This document shows, piece after piece, positions 1 to 8,967 of a DNA stretch of 59,436 nucleotides. Location of the stretch: positions 1-59,436 of the forward strand of contig NZ_RHOS01000016.1 in assembly GCF_003946205.1 (NCBI RefSeq). The letters run 5' to 3'. A program made the position numbers and the translations under genes. The notes beneath the pieces are model-generated. The model was not told where the DNA came from and did not search any database. It worked only from the letters and a program-made list of their open reading frames with translations. Each line of letters starts with the position of its first letter. The stretch's first letter is position 1. The stretch is from Companilactobacillus keshanensis. GTDB lineage: Bacteria; Bacillota; Bacilli; Lactobacillales; Lactobacillaceae.

Positions 1-21
1 AGTCAAAGCAAAAGCACCTCC
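1..21 (-). promoter_or_regulatory. Ribosome binding site and possible TTG start of a gene running off the left edge
   Basis: On the minus strand a strong GGAGGTG (15-21) lies 8 bases before a TTG codon (4-6). This is the normal layout for a start that continues beyond the window. A TATAAT-like -10 (64-69 on the plus strand as ATTATA) lies upstream, although its -35 is poor. Only two codons are visible, so the product cannot be named. Confidence 0.35.
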
Positions 22-99
22 AAGATTTATTTTCTCAGAAGTGCTCTTATTTATCTGTATCAAATTATATACTCAGTACCTATCGACTATCTTTTTTTG

Positions 100-1050
100 T
101 TACTTTTCAACTGGTAACCAGAAGGGATGTGAAGAAACTTCAAAATTTATTTCAAATTCTTGTGGTGTTAATTCTTCACCATCCATTTGACCGTATTCAT
201 CATGTAAACTACTTAACGTAAATGATTTAGCTTGTGTATGCCAAACATTCTCATCTTGTAAATGAGATCCATTCGTCAATAATTTGCTGAAAAGTTTAAT
301 GAATGTCATTCCCGTTATCTTATTAACAACGACTAGATCCAATTTGTCATCAAATGGAGTTGCTAAAGGATCAATTGCCACACCACCGCCAAAGTAAGGA
401 TGATTGGTTGCTGAAACGATATAAGCCTGATCAAATTTTTTGATGCTGCCGTCAGTCGTCACTGTTAGAGGAAATGCTTCTTGTTCTTTGATGACTTTCA
501 CTAAACTGGAAACGTATGCTAAAGTCCCCAATTTCATTTTATTTAGGAAGTCTTTTCTCTTAGAGTGATTTGTAGTATAGACAGTATTAGCGTCAAGTCC
601 AATTCCAATATTATTTACAAAATATTTTGTCTGTTCAGGAAAAATTGCTTTGCCAATGTCAATTGGACGTGGTGTCTTCATCGACAAAATATTTTGTAAT
701 AAGATCAATGGTTTAACATGATGCAATTTTATCCCGCGACTAAAATCATTACCGGATCCAGCGGGTATGTAAGCCAGTGGCGTATTGGGATTTTTAGAGT
801 TCTTAACTCCGTTGACTGACTGATTCAGTGTTCCATCGCCACCCAACACTAATATCTTAGCGTTTGGTTCCAAATTGTCAGCAAGTTCTTTAGCAATTCG
901 GATACCGTCACCGTTTTTTTGTGTGGTGTGAATTTGAAAGTCAATATTGTTTTGTTTGAGAAAATGCTTAATAGTTTTCCAGATTCGTAATGATTCGCCA
1001 TTACCAGCTCTGCGATTTAAAATTATTTCCAGTTTGCTAATTTTTGTCAT
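100..1050 (-). CDS. Diacylglycerol/lipid kinase family protein (YegS/LCB5 type)
   Basis: A 316-residue cytosolic lipid kinase of the DagK/YegS family, which phosphorylates diacylglycerol or a related lipid with ATP and recycles diacylglycerol from envelope polymer synthesis. The family nucleotide-binding motif GGDGTLNQ is present near residue 70, followed by PAGSGNDFSRG near residue 97. Both are hallmark loops of the DAGK catalytic domain. Length is normal (about 300). The ATG follows AAGGGG on the minus strand. It lies downstream of rnjA but is separated from it by a strong hairpin terminator, so it depends on readthrough or an unseen promoter. The exact lipid substrate (DgkB-like or other) cannot be told from sequence. 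Confidence 0.85.
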   Translation of the reverse strand: MTKISKLEIILNRRAGNGESLRIWKTIKHFLKQNNIDFQIHTTQKNGDGIRIAKELADNLEPNAKILVLGGDGTLNQSVNGVKNSKNPNTPLAYIPAGSGNDFSRGIKLHHVKPLILLQNILSMKTPRPIDIGKAIFPEQTKYFVNNIGIGLDANTVYTTNHSKRKDFLNKMKLGTLAYVSSLVKVIKEQEAFPLTVTTDGSIKKFDQAYIVSATNHPYFGGGVAIDPLATPFDDKLDLVVVNKITGMTFIKLFSKLLTNGSHLQDENVWHTQAKSFTLSSLHDEYGQMDGEELTPQEFEINFEVSSHPFWLPVEK

Positions 1051-1065
1051 AATAAACCCCTTAAA

Positions 1066-1097
1066 AAATAAAAAAGCAGATCAATTTGATCTGCTTA
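1066..1097 (-). terminator. Rho-independent terminator of rpoY-rnjA
   Basis: On the minus strand a near-perfect palindrome (AGCAGATCAA pairing with TTGATCTGCT) is followed by TTTTTTATTTTTT. The stem overlaps the TAA stop codon of rnjA. It precedes the ribosome site of the lipid kinase gene. Confidence 0.8.
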
Positions 1098-2783
1098 GAT
1101 AGAAGTGGAAATTATCATTGGTAAAATCACAGGATTTCTGGCTGTACGTTTGTATAGAAATTCTTGCAATCCTTCAATTATAATTCGTTTCAATGATGCT
1201 TCAGTAACTTTTTCCTCACCGTCAAAGGCACTTTTAATTAAATGGAAGACGCGTTTTTGAGCTTGATTGATCAACTCACCTGATTCACGCATATAAACAA
1301 ATCCACGTGATAAGATATCAGGTCCAGCAAGTACAATATGTTTTTGATAGTCGATAGTAGCAACTACCACAACCATACCTTCTTCGGAAAGTACTTGTCG
1401 ATCATGAATAACTACATTACCAATATCGCCGACACCTTTACCATCAACGTAAACGTCTCCGGCAGGGAAGTGCCCAGCAACATGGGCAGAATCTTTAGTT
1501 AATGCTAAAACATCGCCGTTTTCTAGTAGGAAAGAGTGATCCATTGGCACATCACATAAAGCAGCTAATTCAGTATGGATCTTCAACATTCTGTATTCAC
1601 CGTGAATTGGCATAAAGAATTTAGGCTTCATTAGTCGAAGCATTAATTCTTGTTCAGTTTGACCACCATGACCAGAAGCATGGATATTGTTTACTTTACC
1701 ATGAATAACTTCTGCACCAGCTTCAGATAGTTCATTGATCAAGTGGTTAACGCTGATTGTGTTACCAGGAATAGGGTTACTTGAGAAAATAACCGTATCG
1801 CCTGGTTGAATACTGATCTGTCTATGTGTACCGTTAGCAATTCTACTTAGAGCAGCTAATGGTTCGCCCTGTGATCCGGTACAAAGAATCAAAGTCTCAT
1901 TTGCGGGAGTTTGATTCAATTCGTGTGGATCGATCATCATGTCATCAGGAATATTGAGATAACCTAATTCACGACCATTCGCAATTGCTGATTCCATGCT
2001 TCGTCCAAAGACGGCAATTTTCCGTCCTTGTTGCATGGCGGCATCAACTGCTTGTGATACACGATAAATATTAGAAGCGAAGGTAGCAAAGATAATTCTG
2101 CCTTCTATTGTTTCAAATATTTGATGAATTGTTAGTCCAACTGATCTTTCAGATTTTGAAAATGTTGGTATTTCAGCATTTGTACTATCAGATAGTAGAC
2201 ATAAAACTCCATCTGATCCCAATTTTGCCATTTTTTGTAAGTTTGGAGCAGGCAAACCAGCTACTGGTGTTAGATCAAATTTAAAATCACCAGTTTCTAC
2301 AATAGTACCTTGAGGCGTTTGAACTGCGACACCCAAAGTATCGGGGATAGAGTGAGTTGTTCTGAAGAAAGAAACGCTAGTTTTTGGAAATTTAATAACG
2401 GTGTCTTCTTCAATGGGATACATCTTAGTAGTTCTGAGCAAACCATGTTCTTCAAGTTTACCTTTTATTAGAGCACAGGCTAATGGACCAGCGTATATAG
2501 GAATATTAGGTAATTTTTGAAGTAAGAAGGGAATACCACCAATATGATCTTCGTGACCATGGGTAATAAATAGTCCCTTAATTTTGTCTTGATTTTGAAC
2601 AAGATAACTGTAATCAGAAATAACATAGTCAATTCCTAACAGTTCATCTTCTGGAAACTTAATTCCGGCATCAATAACAATTAATTCATCTTGATATTGA
2701 ACACCGTACATATTTTTACCGATTTCACCAAGGCCCCCGATGGCGAATACGGCAACTTCATTATTTTTAACTTTAAACGACAT
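1095..2783 (-). CDS. rnjA: Ribonuclease J1
   Basis: A 562-residue metallo-beta-lactamase/beta-CASP ribonuclease with 5'-3' exonuclease and endonuclease activity in mRNA decay and rRNA maturation. The zinc motif HGHEDHIGG starts at residue 75. The later ligands TGDFKFD, HASGHGG and PIHGEYRM are all intact, so this is the active paralogue. The second copy in this window (RNase J2 at 23.5 kb) lacks several of them. Start is ATG with GGAG located inside the end of rpoY, which ends 3 bases upstream. RpoY plus RnjA is the usual Firmicutes pair, so one transcript is expected. Length matches the family (about 555). Confidence 0.95.
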   Translation of the reverse strand: MSFKVKNNEVAVFAIGGLGEIGKNMYGVQYQDELIVIDAGIKFPEDELLGIDYVISDYSYLVQNQDKIKGLFITHGHEDHIGGIPFLLQKLPNIPIYAGPLACALIKGKLEEHGLLRTTKMYPIEEDTVIKFPKTSVSFFRTTHSIPDTLGVAVQTPQGTIVETGDFKFDLTPVAGLPAPNLQKMAKLGSDGVLCLLSDSTNAEIPTFSKSERSVGLTIHQIFETIEGRIIFATFASNIYRVSQAVDAAMQQGRKIAVFGRSMESAIANGRELGYLNIPDDMMIDPHELNQTPANETLILCTGSQGEPLAALSRIANGTHRQISIQPGDTVIFSSNPIPGNTISVNHLINELSEAGAEVIHGKVNNIHASGHGGQTEQELMLRLMKPKFFMPIHGEYRMLKIHTELAALCDVPMDHSFLLENGDVLALTKDSAHVAGHFPAGDVYVDGKGVGDIGNVVIHDRQVLSEEGMVVVVATIDYQKHIVLAGPDILSRGFVYMRESGELINQAQKRVFHLIKSAFDGEEKVTEASLKRIIIEGLQEFLYKRTARNPVILPMIISTSI

Positions 2784-2786
2784 TAA

Positions 2787-2999
2787 TTAAAACTCCGTGA
2801 GCTTGTATGAAGGGTCTTTTTGCTCATATTCCAAGTGTTTTTCATCAAGCTCCTGAATGAATTCAATATGGTACTTTGTCTTTGTTTCTACTGTTTCACG
2901 AACCTCGATACTTGAGTCAGCATTCATGTATAGTGACTTAGTAAATTCACGACGGGGGTTATCTAGTTCGCTTTCTTGATATAAAACTTTATAAATCAA
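2787..2999 (-). CDS. rpoY: RNA polymerase epsilon subunit (RpoY, formerly DUF1447/YkzG)
   Basis: A 70-residue acidic protein starting MIYKVLYQ and ending in KDPSYKLTEF, typical of the small epsilon subunit that co-purifies with RNA polymerase in low-GC Gram-positive bacteria. Identification rests on length, the N-terminal beta-strand sequence and its fixed position directly upstream of rnjA. Its ATG is preceded by AAGGAGA on the minus strand. No clear -35/-10 pair stands out in the 133-base gap towards def, so the promoter position is left open. Confidence 0.85.
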   Translation of the reverse strand: MIYKVLYQESELDNPRREFTKSLYMNADSSIEVRETVETKTKYHIEFIQELDEKHLEYEQKDPSYKLTEF

Positions 3000-3132
3000 A
3001 TTGGTTTCTCCTTTAGTGTTTATTAACGAAACAGGTCAGCTTCGTTTATTAATTTCTTGTCCATTAAACGTGCAATAATACAGATGGAACAAGTGTAACA
3101 TAGAACCAGTTTCAAGTATACTGAACGCTATT

Positions 3133-3693
3133 TTACGATACTACTACGGTACTTGGATCGAGTTCGAATGGTTCTTTTTTGTCTATCTTGTCGTAATATA
3201 AATGACCATTTAAATGATCGATCTCGTGTTGGCAAACGATAGCAGGATAATCTCTGACACGAAGTGTTTGCGAATTTCCATCGAAGTCGTCGTATTTGAT
3301 CGTAATACGATCTGAACGAGGAACGAATCCAGGTACGTCTTTATCAACAGAGAGACAACCTTCACCTTCAGATAGTGCAGCATTTTGAACTGAGTTTCTG
3401 ATGATAACAGGGTTTATCAAAGTAATTTTAAGTTGAGGTTTGTCGGACTCATCTTCTGCAGGTACCAAAACGGATGCCATCATTTTAGAAACTCCAACTT
3501 GAGGAGCAGCTAAACCGACACCGGCACGTAACTGATGCTTCTCGGCAATTTTTTCATCTTGACTGTTGATCAGATATTCCATCATGTCATCAGCTAATTT
3601 CTTATCTTCATCACTCAATGGGAATTCAACTTTTTTAGATACTTTTCTTAATACAGGGTCACCATCGCGAACGATGTCTTTCATTAAATACAT
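3133..3693 (-). CDS. def: Peptide deformylase
   Basis: A 186-residue metallo-enzyme that removes the N-formyl group from nascent proteins at the ribosome exit. All three family motifs are present: [10 protein letters not shown] (residues 58-67), EGCLSV (111-116, metal ligand Cys113) and QHEIDH (155-160, two His ligands and catalytic Glu). The 12-residue insertion between motifs I and II is typical of Gram-positive type 2 deformylases. Start chosen at MYLMKD because GGAGG lies 6-7 bases before it. Monocistronic and transcribed away from the lrgAB side, with a TATAAT-type -10 on the minus strand at 3737-3742. Confidence 0.93.
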   Translation of the reverse strand: MYLMKDIVRDGDPVLRKVSKKVEFPLSDEDKKLADDMMEYLINSQDEKIAEKHQLRAGVGLAAPQVGVSKMMASVLVPAEDESDKPQLKITLINPVIIRNSVQNAALSEGEGCLSVDKDVPGFVPRSDRITIKYDDFDGNSQTLRVRDYPAIVCQHEIDHLNGHLYYDKIDKKEPFELDPSTVVVS

Positions 3694-3833
3694 AATTTCC
3701 TCCAGATATTTAGATTTGAGTTATACCAGTACTTCTATTATAAATTATTTTACGTTAAAAAATGAAATATAACTTAAATTACTTTACAAATTTATTTGGT
3801 CAGATTGATTTTTGTTAATTAAGATGTCTATTT

Positions 3834-4181
3834 GTGCCTTTTAATAGGAAGATTAGGAATCGGGATTCTAAAATTACTATCAAAACCATTTGGGCATCGC
3901 TTTTTTTGCTTTTGAAAAAATATCAAATTTTTGAAAATAATTTCCCAAGTTTTACCTTTAAACTTTCAGAAAGAAAAACTTTCTCTATAGATCATTTATT
4001 AAATCGCAGAAAGAAGGCGTTAAATCATTCAATGTTACTCGTGAAATCTTTATAAAGGGTCTTATTGTTGAATCTTAGACGGTATGATGTTTTTTTGGGA
4101 ACAATGCCTATAACTACTGGTTCCAATACCTTGTCAGAGGATCTTAACGAAGGTTTCTACGGTATCATTGGATATTTTTGA
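3834..4181 (+). pseudogene. Decayed coding sequence in three frames, family not recognised
   Basis: Protein-like sequence passes through three reading frames. The first is an open stretch at 3834-4055. The second, ending with the TAG at 4076-4078, encodes FNVTREIFIKGLIVES. The third, 4077-4181, encodes FLGTMPITTGSNTL and ends FYGIIGYF before a TGA. The joins are what two frameshifts in a formerly continuous gene would leave. No ribosome site precedes the first frame. I do not recognise the family and assign no function. The alternative is chance open frames in AT-rich DNA, but the third frame has protein-like composition (Gly, Thr, Asp, Asn) that is unusual for noncoding AT-rich sequence. Confidence 0.45.
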
Positions 4182-4407
4182 TATGAATATCACTTATTAT
4201 TACACTTAAAAACAAGACTTTAATTTATAGACATATTGACAATAAAAAATATTTTTTTTATTTTTTATTAATATTGAACAAAAAAATGATAATTGTGAAT
4301 CAAATAACTAAATGAACATTTTTTGGTGTCTGATATAGAAGGAACTTAATAATACTTTTAAGGTCATTTTCACTTTTAAGCTGTCAAATGTGAGTAAATG
4401 AACTTAG
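4182..4407. other. AT-rich spacer without a recognised gene
   Basis: About 225 bases of strongly AT-rich sequence between the decayed gene and the lrgA promoter. I see no open frame with a ribosome site, no hairpin with a T-run and no repeat. It could hold upstream activator sites, for instance for a LytR-type regulator of lrgAB, but none can be named. Confidence 0.5.
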
Positions 4408-4437
4408 TTGCCATGCCCTGAAGAATCATGATAAGAT
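4408..4437 (+). promoter_or_regulatory. Putative promoter of lrgA-lrgB-ldhD
   Basis: TTGCCA (4408-4413) and TAAGAT (4432-4437) are separated by 18 bases, 53 bases before the lrgA ATG. Transcription would start near 4444, just upstream of the cre site. The hexamers are moderate matches to the vegetative sigma consensus. Confidence 0.5.
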
Positions 4438-4452
4438 AAGCTCGCACACCGA

Positions 4453-4466
4453 TGTAACCGTTTTCA
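4453..4466 (+). promoter_or_regulatory. cre site (CcpA operator) for lrgA-lrgB-ldhD
   Basis: TGTAACCGTTTTCA matches the catabolite-responsive element consensus TGWNANCGNTNWCA at every defined position. It lies between the putative transcription start and the lrgA ribosome site, a position where CcpA binding normally represses. Inference: the operon is shut off during growth on preferred sugars. Confidence 0.75.
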
Positions 4467-4490
4467 GCAGAACTAAAGGGGAATATACTT

Positions 4491-4916
4491 ATGAACAAAA
4501 CTGAGAAAGAACGGATTGCCGAAGAGGAGCAAAAAGATGCCTCTCCCGTAATAATCCAGCTCGGAATTTTTGCTGCGGTATTGTTTGTATCTAATATTTT
4601 ATCTGTGATAATGCCGAAAGCATTTCCAGTACCAGTACCAGTTTGGGGTTTGATAATTCTCTATGTGCTTTTAACAACACATGTAGTTAAATTACACCAA
4701 GTTGAAAAGTTATCTGGCTTTTTGATTGGAATTATCGGAGTTTTCTTCGTTCCATCTGGTATTCAGATGTACAAAAGTTTGGATCTAATTAAGGAGGATG
4801 GAATTACTTTAATCATTGCGATTATCGCTTCAACGATAATATTATTGATAACTGTAACCTTTACTGCACGACTTTTCATTTCTATTAGTAAGAAAATTAG
4901 AAACAGGAGGGCATGA
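4491..4916 (+). CDS. lrgA: LrgA/CidA family membrane protein
   Basis: A 141-residue integral membrane protein with a short charged cytosolic N-terminus and about four hydrophobic segments (near 23-45, 50-67, 75-95 and 103-130). The sequence VPVPVWGLIILYVLL and the GIIGVFFVPSGIQM stretch are typical of the LrgA/CidA family. The family was first described as holin-like; in Bacillus (PftAB) and Streptococcus mutans the LrgA-LrgB pair has been shown to take part in pyruvate uptake. It is followed after 3 bases by lrgB and then by ldhD, which fits a role in pyruvate handling here. Start ATG follows AAAGGGGA. A perfect cre site lies upstream. No LytST two-component genes are seen in the window. Confidence 0.85.
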   Translation: MNKTEKERIAEEEQKDASPVIIQLGIFAAVLFVSNILSVIMPKAFPVPVPVWGLIILYVLLTTHVVKLHQVEKLSGFLIGIIGVFFVPSGIQMYKSLDLIKEDGITLIIAIIASTIILLITVTFTARLFISISKKIRNRRA

Positions 4917-4919
4917 CAT

Positions 4920-5666
4920 ATGCAGTTTATCAATAATACATTCTTTGGAATATTTGTTTCAGTGGTGGTTTATTTAATTGGGCTCTACTTATTTAATAGA
5001 TTTAATAATTTCTTTTTATTTCAGCCACTGTTCGTCGGAATGATTTTAGGTATTTTTGTACTATGGATTTTAGAACAAACTTTGGGAGTTTCTTCTACTA
5101 TAATATATGATGCTTTTTGGCATGGTGGTAAAGATAACTTCATTGGCGCCAATTTATTATTCTGGTTCTTAGGACCAGCTACAATATCTTTTGCAGTTCC
5201 ATTATATAAACGAAATGATATTGTCAAAGATTATTGGGTCGAAATACTACTATCTTTAATAGTAGGTTTATTCATCAGTTTGATCATTATCTACTTAATG
5301 TGCAGAGCTCTTAACTTGAGCGATTCTGAAATCGCTTCATTATTACCACAATCAGCAACAACTGCCATTGCTTTACCACTATCAACTAGTATTGGCGGTA
5401 TACCAGCTATTACTGCTATGACGGTAATTTTAAATTCGGTGATTGTATTAGCGATAGGAGATCAGCTTGTTAAGTGGTTGAAACTTGACACTGACCCTAT
5501 CGGTATTGGATTAGGTTTAGGTACTTCTGGACATACGATCGGTTCAGCCAAGGCTGTAAAACTTGGTTCCATAGAAGGAGCGATGGCGTCGATTGCCGTC
5601 ATTGTTGTGGGAATAGTAACCAATATTGTTGTTCCATTATTTGCACGATTGATTGGTTTAAAATAA
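4920..5666 (+). CDS. lrgB: LrgB/CidB family membrane protein
   Basis: A 248-residue multi-spanning membrane protein, the partner of LrgA. The family core is clear: SLLPQSATTAIALPLS, GGIPAITA and GTSGHTIGSAKA. Length and the conserved AT-A-P-S helix match LrgB/YohK proteins. The ATG follows AGGAGGGC. The gap to lrgA is 3 bases and to ldhD 21 bases, so the three are one operon. Established work on homologues links the pair to pyruvate import and, in staphylococci, to control of murein hydrolase activity. The ldhD neighbour favours the pyruvate role, but that is inference. Confidence 0.87.
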   Translation: MQFINNTFFGIFVSVVVYLIGLYLFNRFNNFFLFQPLFVGMILGIFVLWILEQTLGVSSTIIYDAFWHGGKDNFIGANLLFWFLGPATISFAVPLYKRNDIVKDYWVEILLSLIVGLFISLIIIYLMCRALNLSDSEIASLLPQSATTAIALPLSTSIGGIPAITAMTVILNSVIVLAIGDQLVKWLKLDTDPIGIGLGLGTSGHTIGSAKAVKLGSIEGAMASIAVIVVGIVTNIVVPLFARLIGLK

Positions 5667-5687
5667 TTTTTTTCTAAGGAGATTGTT

Positions 5688-6686
5688 ATGAAGCTTATTG
5701 ACTATGGTGTAAGAGAAGATGAAATGCAATATATAAAGGATTGGTCAAAAGAAAACGATATTGAAGTTAAAATCGTTTCAGACCTGTTAACTGCAGAAAC
5801 TATTGAAGCTGCAAAAGGATTCGATGGTGTTGTGGCTTACCAACAACTTCCATATGATCCAATTATTTTCGACAAGATGAAAGAATATGGTATTAATGTT
5901 ATTTCACTGAGAAATGTCGGAACAGATAATTTACCTATTGACGCACTTATAAAGAATGATATTAGACTTACAAATGTTCCAAGCTATTCTCCAGAGGCTA
6001 TTGCTGAATATTCAGTGACTGGATTAATGGCATTACTAAGAAGTATGAAATCTATGATCAGAAAAGTAGATAATCATGACTTTAGATGGGCACCAGATAT
6101 CGGTAGAGAACTAAATACTCTTACTGTTGGTGTTGCTGGTACCGGAAGAATTGGTCGCGCAGCAATTAAAATTTATCAAGGTTTTGGGGCAAAAGTTATC
6201 GCTTATGATAAATTTCACAATTCAGAATTAGAAGAACAAGGCATGTATGTTGATAGTCTTGATGAGCTCTTAAAGAATTCGGATGTTGTAACACTTCATT
6301 TACCTAGTCTTGGTAAAGGCAATACGGTCATTAATAAGGACACTATTTCAGGAATGAAAGACGGTGCAATTGTTGTCAATACTGGACGTGGAGACTTAAT
6401 TAAGACCAAAGATCTCTATGATGCAGTAGAAAACGGTAAATTGGCCGGATCTGTCCTTGATGTTTACGAAAACGAGGTTGGTATTTTCAATAGCGACCTT
6501 TCCAATAGTGAACTTAATGACGACCTACTAGAAGCAATGATCAAACATCCTAAATTTATCATCACGCCTCATATTGCCTTTTACACTACTAGGGCAGTAA
6601 AGAACATGGCTACAATATCACTAGATTCTATGGTAGAGGAACTGCAAACAGGTACCTCTAAAAATGAAATTAAATTAGGAAAATAG
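5688..6686 (+). CDS. ldhD: D-lactate dehydrogenase (D-2-hydroxyacid dehydrogenase family)
   Basis: A 332-residue cytosolic NAD-dependent enzyme reducing pyruvate to D-lactate. The Rossmann motif GTGRIG is at 151-156 with an acidic NAD-selecting Asp at 174. The catalytic triad of the Lactobacillus D-LDH family is intact: Arg234 (NTGRGD), Glu263 (YENEVG) and His295 (TPHIAFYT). The stretches FRWAPDIGRE and EVGIFNSD resemble true D-lactate dehydrogenases more than D-hydroxyisocaproate dehydrogenases. Start ATG follows AAGGAG. Third gene of the lrgAB operon; no terminator separates it from the pdh control region 40 bases downstream. A housekeeping lactate dehydrogenase probably exists elsewhere; this copy looks catabolite-controlled. 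Confidence 0.86.
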   Translation: MKLIDYGVREDEMQYIKDWSKENDIEVKIVSDLLTAETIEAAKGFDGVVAYQQLPYDPIIFDKMKEYGINVISLRNVGTDNLPIDALIKNDIRLTNVPSYSPEAIAEYSVTGLMALLRSMKSMIRKVDNHDFRWAPDIGRELNTLTVGVAGTGRIGRAAIKIYQGFGAKVIAYDKFHNSELEEQGMYVDSLDELLKNSDVVTLHLPSLGKGNTVINKDTISGMKDGAIVVNTGRGDLIKTKDLYDAVENGKLAGSVLDVYENEVGIFNSDLSNSELNDDLLEAMIKHPKFIITPHIAFYTTRAVKNMATISLDSMVEELQTGTSKNEIKLGK

Positions 6687-6724
6687 TTAATTCATTCACA
6701 AGGATTTCACCGGAAATTTTTTAT

Positions 6725-6738
6725 TGAAAGCGGTTAAA
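6725..6738 (+). promoter_or_regulatory. cre-like site upstream of the pdh promoter
   Basis: TGAAAGCGGTTAAA fits the cre consensus except for the penultimate base (A instead of C). It lies just upstream of the putative -35 of the pdh operon, a location compatible with CcpA activation or with repression by looping to the second site at 6781. Confidence 0.5.
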
Positions 6739-6744
6739 AAACCC

Positions 6745-6775
6745 TTGTTTTTTTCATAATCAATGATAGTATAAA
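6745..6775 (+). promoter_or_regulatory. Putative promoter of the pdh operon
   Basis: TTGTTT (6745-6750) and TATAAA (6770-6775) have a long 19-base spacing. Transcription would begin near 6781, leaving a leader of about 60 bases before the pdhA ATG. The long spacing suggests a weak or activator-dependent promoter. Confidence 0.4.
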
Positions 6776-6780
6776 GAGTG

Positions 6781-6794
6781 TGAAAGCCCTTTCA
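6781..6794 (+). promoter_or_regulatory. Palindromic operator, cre-like, at the pdh transcription start
   Basis: TGAAAGCCCTTTCA is a near-perfect palindrome that differs from the ideal symmetric cre (TGAAAGCGCTTTCA) only at the central CG. It overlaps the predicted start of transcription. Its CCTTTCA half is also complementary to TGAAAGG at 6824-6830, which contains the pdhA ribosome site, so the transcript could form a hairpin that hides it. Confidence 0.5.
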
Positions 6795-6841
6795 ATGCAG
6801 GTTGGACGGGTGAGTTTCTTTAATGAAAGGACTGTAAGAGA

Positions 6842-7942
6842 ATGGCAAACAAACCGATTGTTGACTTTGAAACTATTAAAAAAGATTTATCAAATAATCC
6901 AAAGCCAATTCAAGTTTTAAATGAAAACGCTGAAATTGTGGATCAAAAAACTTTTGATTCATTTTCAGATGATGACTTAGTTGAATTTATGAAGAAAATG
7001 GTTTGGGAACGTGCATTGCACGAACAAACTATGAACTTCTCACGTCAAGGACGTATGGGATTCTACGCACCAACAGAAGGAGAGGAAGCTTCTGAAATGG
7101 GTACTGTTTTGGCAATGAAGAAGCAAGATTACTTATTGCCAGCATACCGTGATGTTCCTCAATTGATTCAACATGGGGCTACTGTTACAGAAGCATACCT
7201 ATGGTCAAGAGGCCATGTTGTAGGTAACAAATATGAAGCACGTGCTATGATGCCACAAATCATCATTGGTGCTGCCTATGATGAGGCTGCCGGTGTTGCT
7301 TTAGGACTTAAGAAGAATAAAGAAGATGCTATTGCATTCACATACACTGGTGACGGTGGTACTTCTCAAGGTGATAGTTATGAAGGTATGAACTTTGCAG
7401 GTGCTTATCAAGCTCCAGCATTGTTCATCGTTCAAAATAATGGCTTTGCCATTTCAACACCACGCCACAAACAAACAGCTGCTCCAACATTAGCTCAAAA
7501 GGCTGTTGCTGCTGGTATTCCTAGTGTTCAAGTTGATGGTATGGATATCTTAGCTTGTTATAAAGTTGCTAAGGCTGCTCGTGAATATATTACAGCCGGT
7601 AATGGACCAGTTATGATTGAAACATTAACATATCGTTACGGTGCTCACTCAAGTGCTGGTGATGATCCTACTCGTTACAGAACTGAAGAAGAAACAAAAC
7701 CTTGGTTCGATAAAGACCCATTGATTCGTTTAAGAAAAGTTCTTGAAGACAAGGGTCTATGGTCAGACGAGGATGAAGAAAAACTTGTTGATGAATATAA
7801 AGCATCATTCAAGGATGCTATCAAAGAAGCAGATGCTGTTGAACCAGATACAGTACCAGCAATGTTGAAGCGTACATTTGAAGTCCCAACTCCAGAAATA
7901 CAAGCCGAAATTGAAAAATTTGAAGAAAAGGAGTCGAAGTAA
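6842..7942 (+). CDS. pdhA: Pyruvate dehydrogenase E1 component, alpha subunit
   Basis: A 366-residue subunit of the thiamine-diphosphate-dependent E1 enzyme that decarboxylates pyruvate and acetylates the lipoyl arm of E2. The ThDP motif runs from GDGGTSQGD (170-178) to VQNN (197-200). The phosphorylation-loop-like [12 protein letters not shown] is present. Start ATG follows GAAAGGA at about 10 bases. First gene of a four-gene pdhABCD operon; pdhB begins 2 bases after its stop. Control signals lie immediately upstream (promoter and two cre-like sites). Confidence 0.95.
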   Translation: MANKPIVDFETIKKDLSNNPKPIQVLNENAEIVDQKTFDSFSDDDLVEFMKKMVWERALHEQTMNFSRQGRMGFYAPTEGEEASEMGTVLAMKKQDYLLPAYRDVPQLIQHGATVTEAYLWSRGHVVGNKYEARAMMPQIIIGAAYDEAAGVALGLKKNKEDAIAFTYTGDGGTSQGDSYEGMNFAGAYQAPALFIVQNNGFAISTPRHKQTAAPTLAQKAVAAGIPSVQVDGMDILACYKVAKAAREYITAGNGPVMIETLTYRYGAHSSAGDDPTRYRTEEETKPWFDKDPLIRLRKVLEDKGLWSDEDEEKLVDEYKASFKDAIKEADAVEPDTVPAMLKRTFEVPTPEIQAEIEKFEEKESK

Positions 7943-7944
7943 CG

Positions 7945-8922
7945 ATGGCAAAGAAAACCTATATTAAAGCAATTACTGACGCACTTGACATTGTCTTAGA
8001 CGAAGATCCAAAAACATTGATCTTCGGTGAAGATGTTGGTAAAAACGGTGGTGTATTTAGAACCACACAAGGTCTTCAAGAGAAATATGGTGAAGATCGT
8101 GTCTTCGATACTCCATTGGCTGAATCTGGAATTTTAGGTATGGCAACTGGTCTAGGTGTTACTGGCTGGCGTCCAATTCCCGAAATTCAATTTATGGGAT
8201 TCTCATTTGAAGCTATTGACCAAATTGTTGGCCAACAAGCAAGAATGCGCTTCCGTTTTGATGGCAAACAAACATCACCTGTTACAATCCGTACACCTTA
8301 TGGTGGTGGTACACATACCGCTGAAATGCACGCTGATAACCTAGAAAACTACTTTACAGGTACACCAGGCTTACGTGTTGTTATGCCAAGTAATCCATAT
8401 GATGCTAAAGGACTATTGATTTCATCTGTTGAAAACAATGACCCTGTTTTATTTATGGAAAACCTTAAGTTATATCGTTCAATGAAGGATGATATTCCTG
8501 ATGGCAAGTATACAGTTCCATTGGACAAAGCTAACGTTTCACGTGAAGGTACAGATATTACTATTGTTGCCTATGGTGCTGAAGTTAATGAAGCACTTAA
8601 AGTTGCTGAAAAATTAGCTGACGAAAAAATCTCTGTTGAAGTTATTGATTTAAGAACTGTTTCTCCTATCGATACAGAAACAATTTTCAAGTCAATTGAA
8701 AAGACACACAAAGTTGTAGTTGTACAAGAAGCTCAAAAGATGGCTGGTGTTGGAGCACAAGTTGCTTCGGCCATCTCAGAAAATGCTATTATGTCTCTTG
8801 ATGCACCTATTGGTAGAGTTGCCGCTCCAAACAGTGTTTATCCATTTGCTCAAGCCGAAGATATTTGGATCCCAGGCGCAGATGAAATTGAAGAAAAAGT
8901 TAAAGAAATTTTAAATTATTAA
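7945..8922 (+). CDS. pdhB: Pyruvate dehydrogenase E1 component, beta subunit
   Basis: A 325-residue transketolase-like E1 beta subunit. Family features include [13 protein letters not shown] near residue 28, DTPLAESGI near residue 52, [13 protein letters not shown] near residue 112 and [10 protein letters not shown] near residue 234. It forms the alpha2-beta2 E1 with PdhA and binds the E2 peripheral domain. Start ATG follows AAGGAGTCG located in the end of pdhA. The gap to pdhC is 45 bases with a separate ribosome site. Confidence 0.95.
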   Translation: MAKKTYIKAITDALDIVLDEDPKTLIFGEDVGKNGGVFRTTQGLQEKYGEDRVFDTPLAESGILGMATGLGVTGWRPIPEIQFMGFSFEAIDQIVGQQARMRFRFDGKQTSPVTIRTPYGGGTHTAEMHADNLENYFTGTPGLRVVMPSNPYDAKGLLISSVENNDPVLFMENLKLYRSMKDDIPDGKYTVPLDKANVSREGTDITIVAYGAEVNEALKVAEKLADEKISVEVIDLRTVSPIDTETIFKSIEKTHKVVVVQEAQKMAGVGAQVASAISENAIMSLDAPIGRVAAPNSVYPFAQAEDIWIPGADEIEEKVKEILNY

Positions 8923-8967
8923 TAAAAACTACTAATAGATAGGTAATCGAAGGGAAGGATTCTAGCC

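Noticed and set aside
3834-4055. 73-codon frame as an intact small gene
   Set aside because: No ribosome site, and the similarity-like signal continues in other frames; treated as a pseudogene.
5688-6686. D-2-hydroxyisocaproate dehydrogenase
   Set aside because: The family is close, but FRWAPDIGRE and VYENEVGIFNSD resemble lactate dehydrogenases better.
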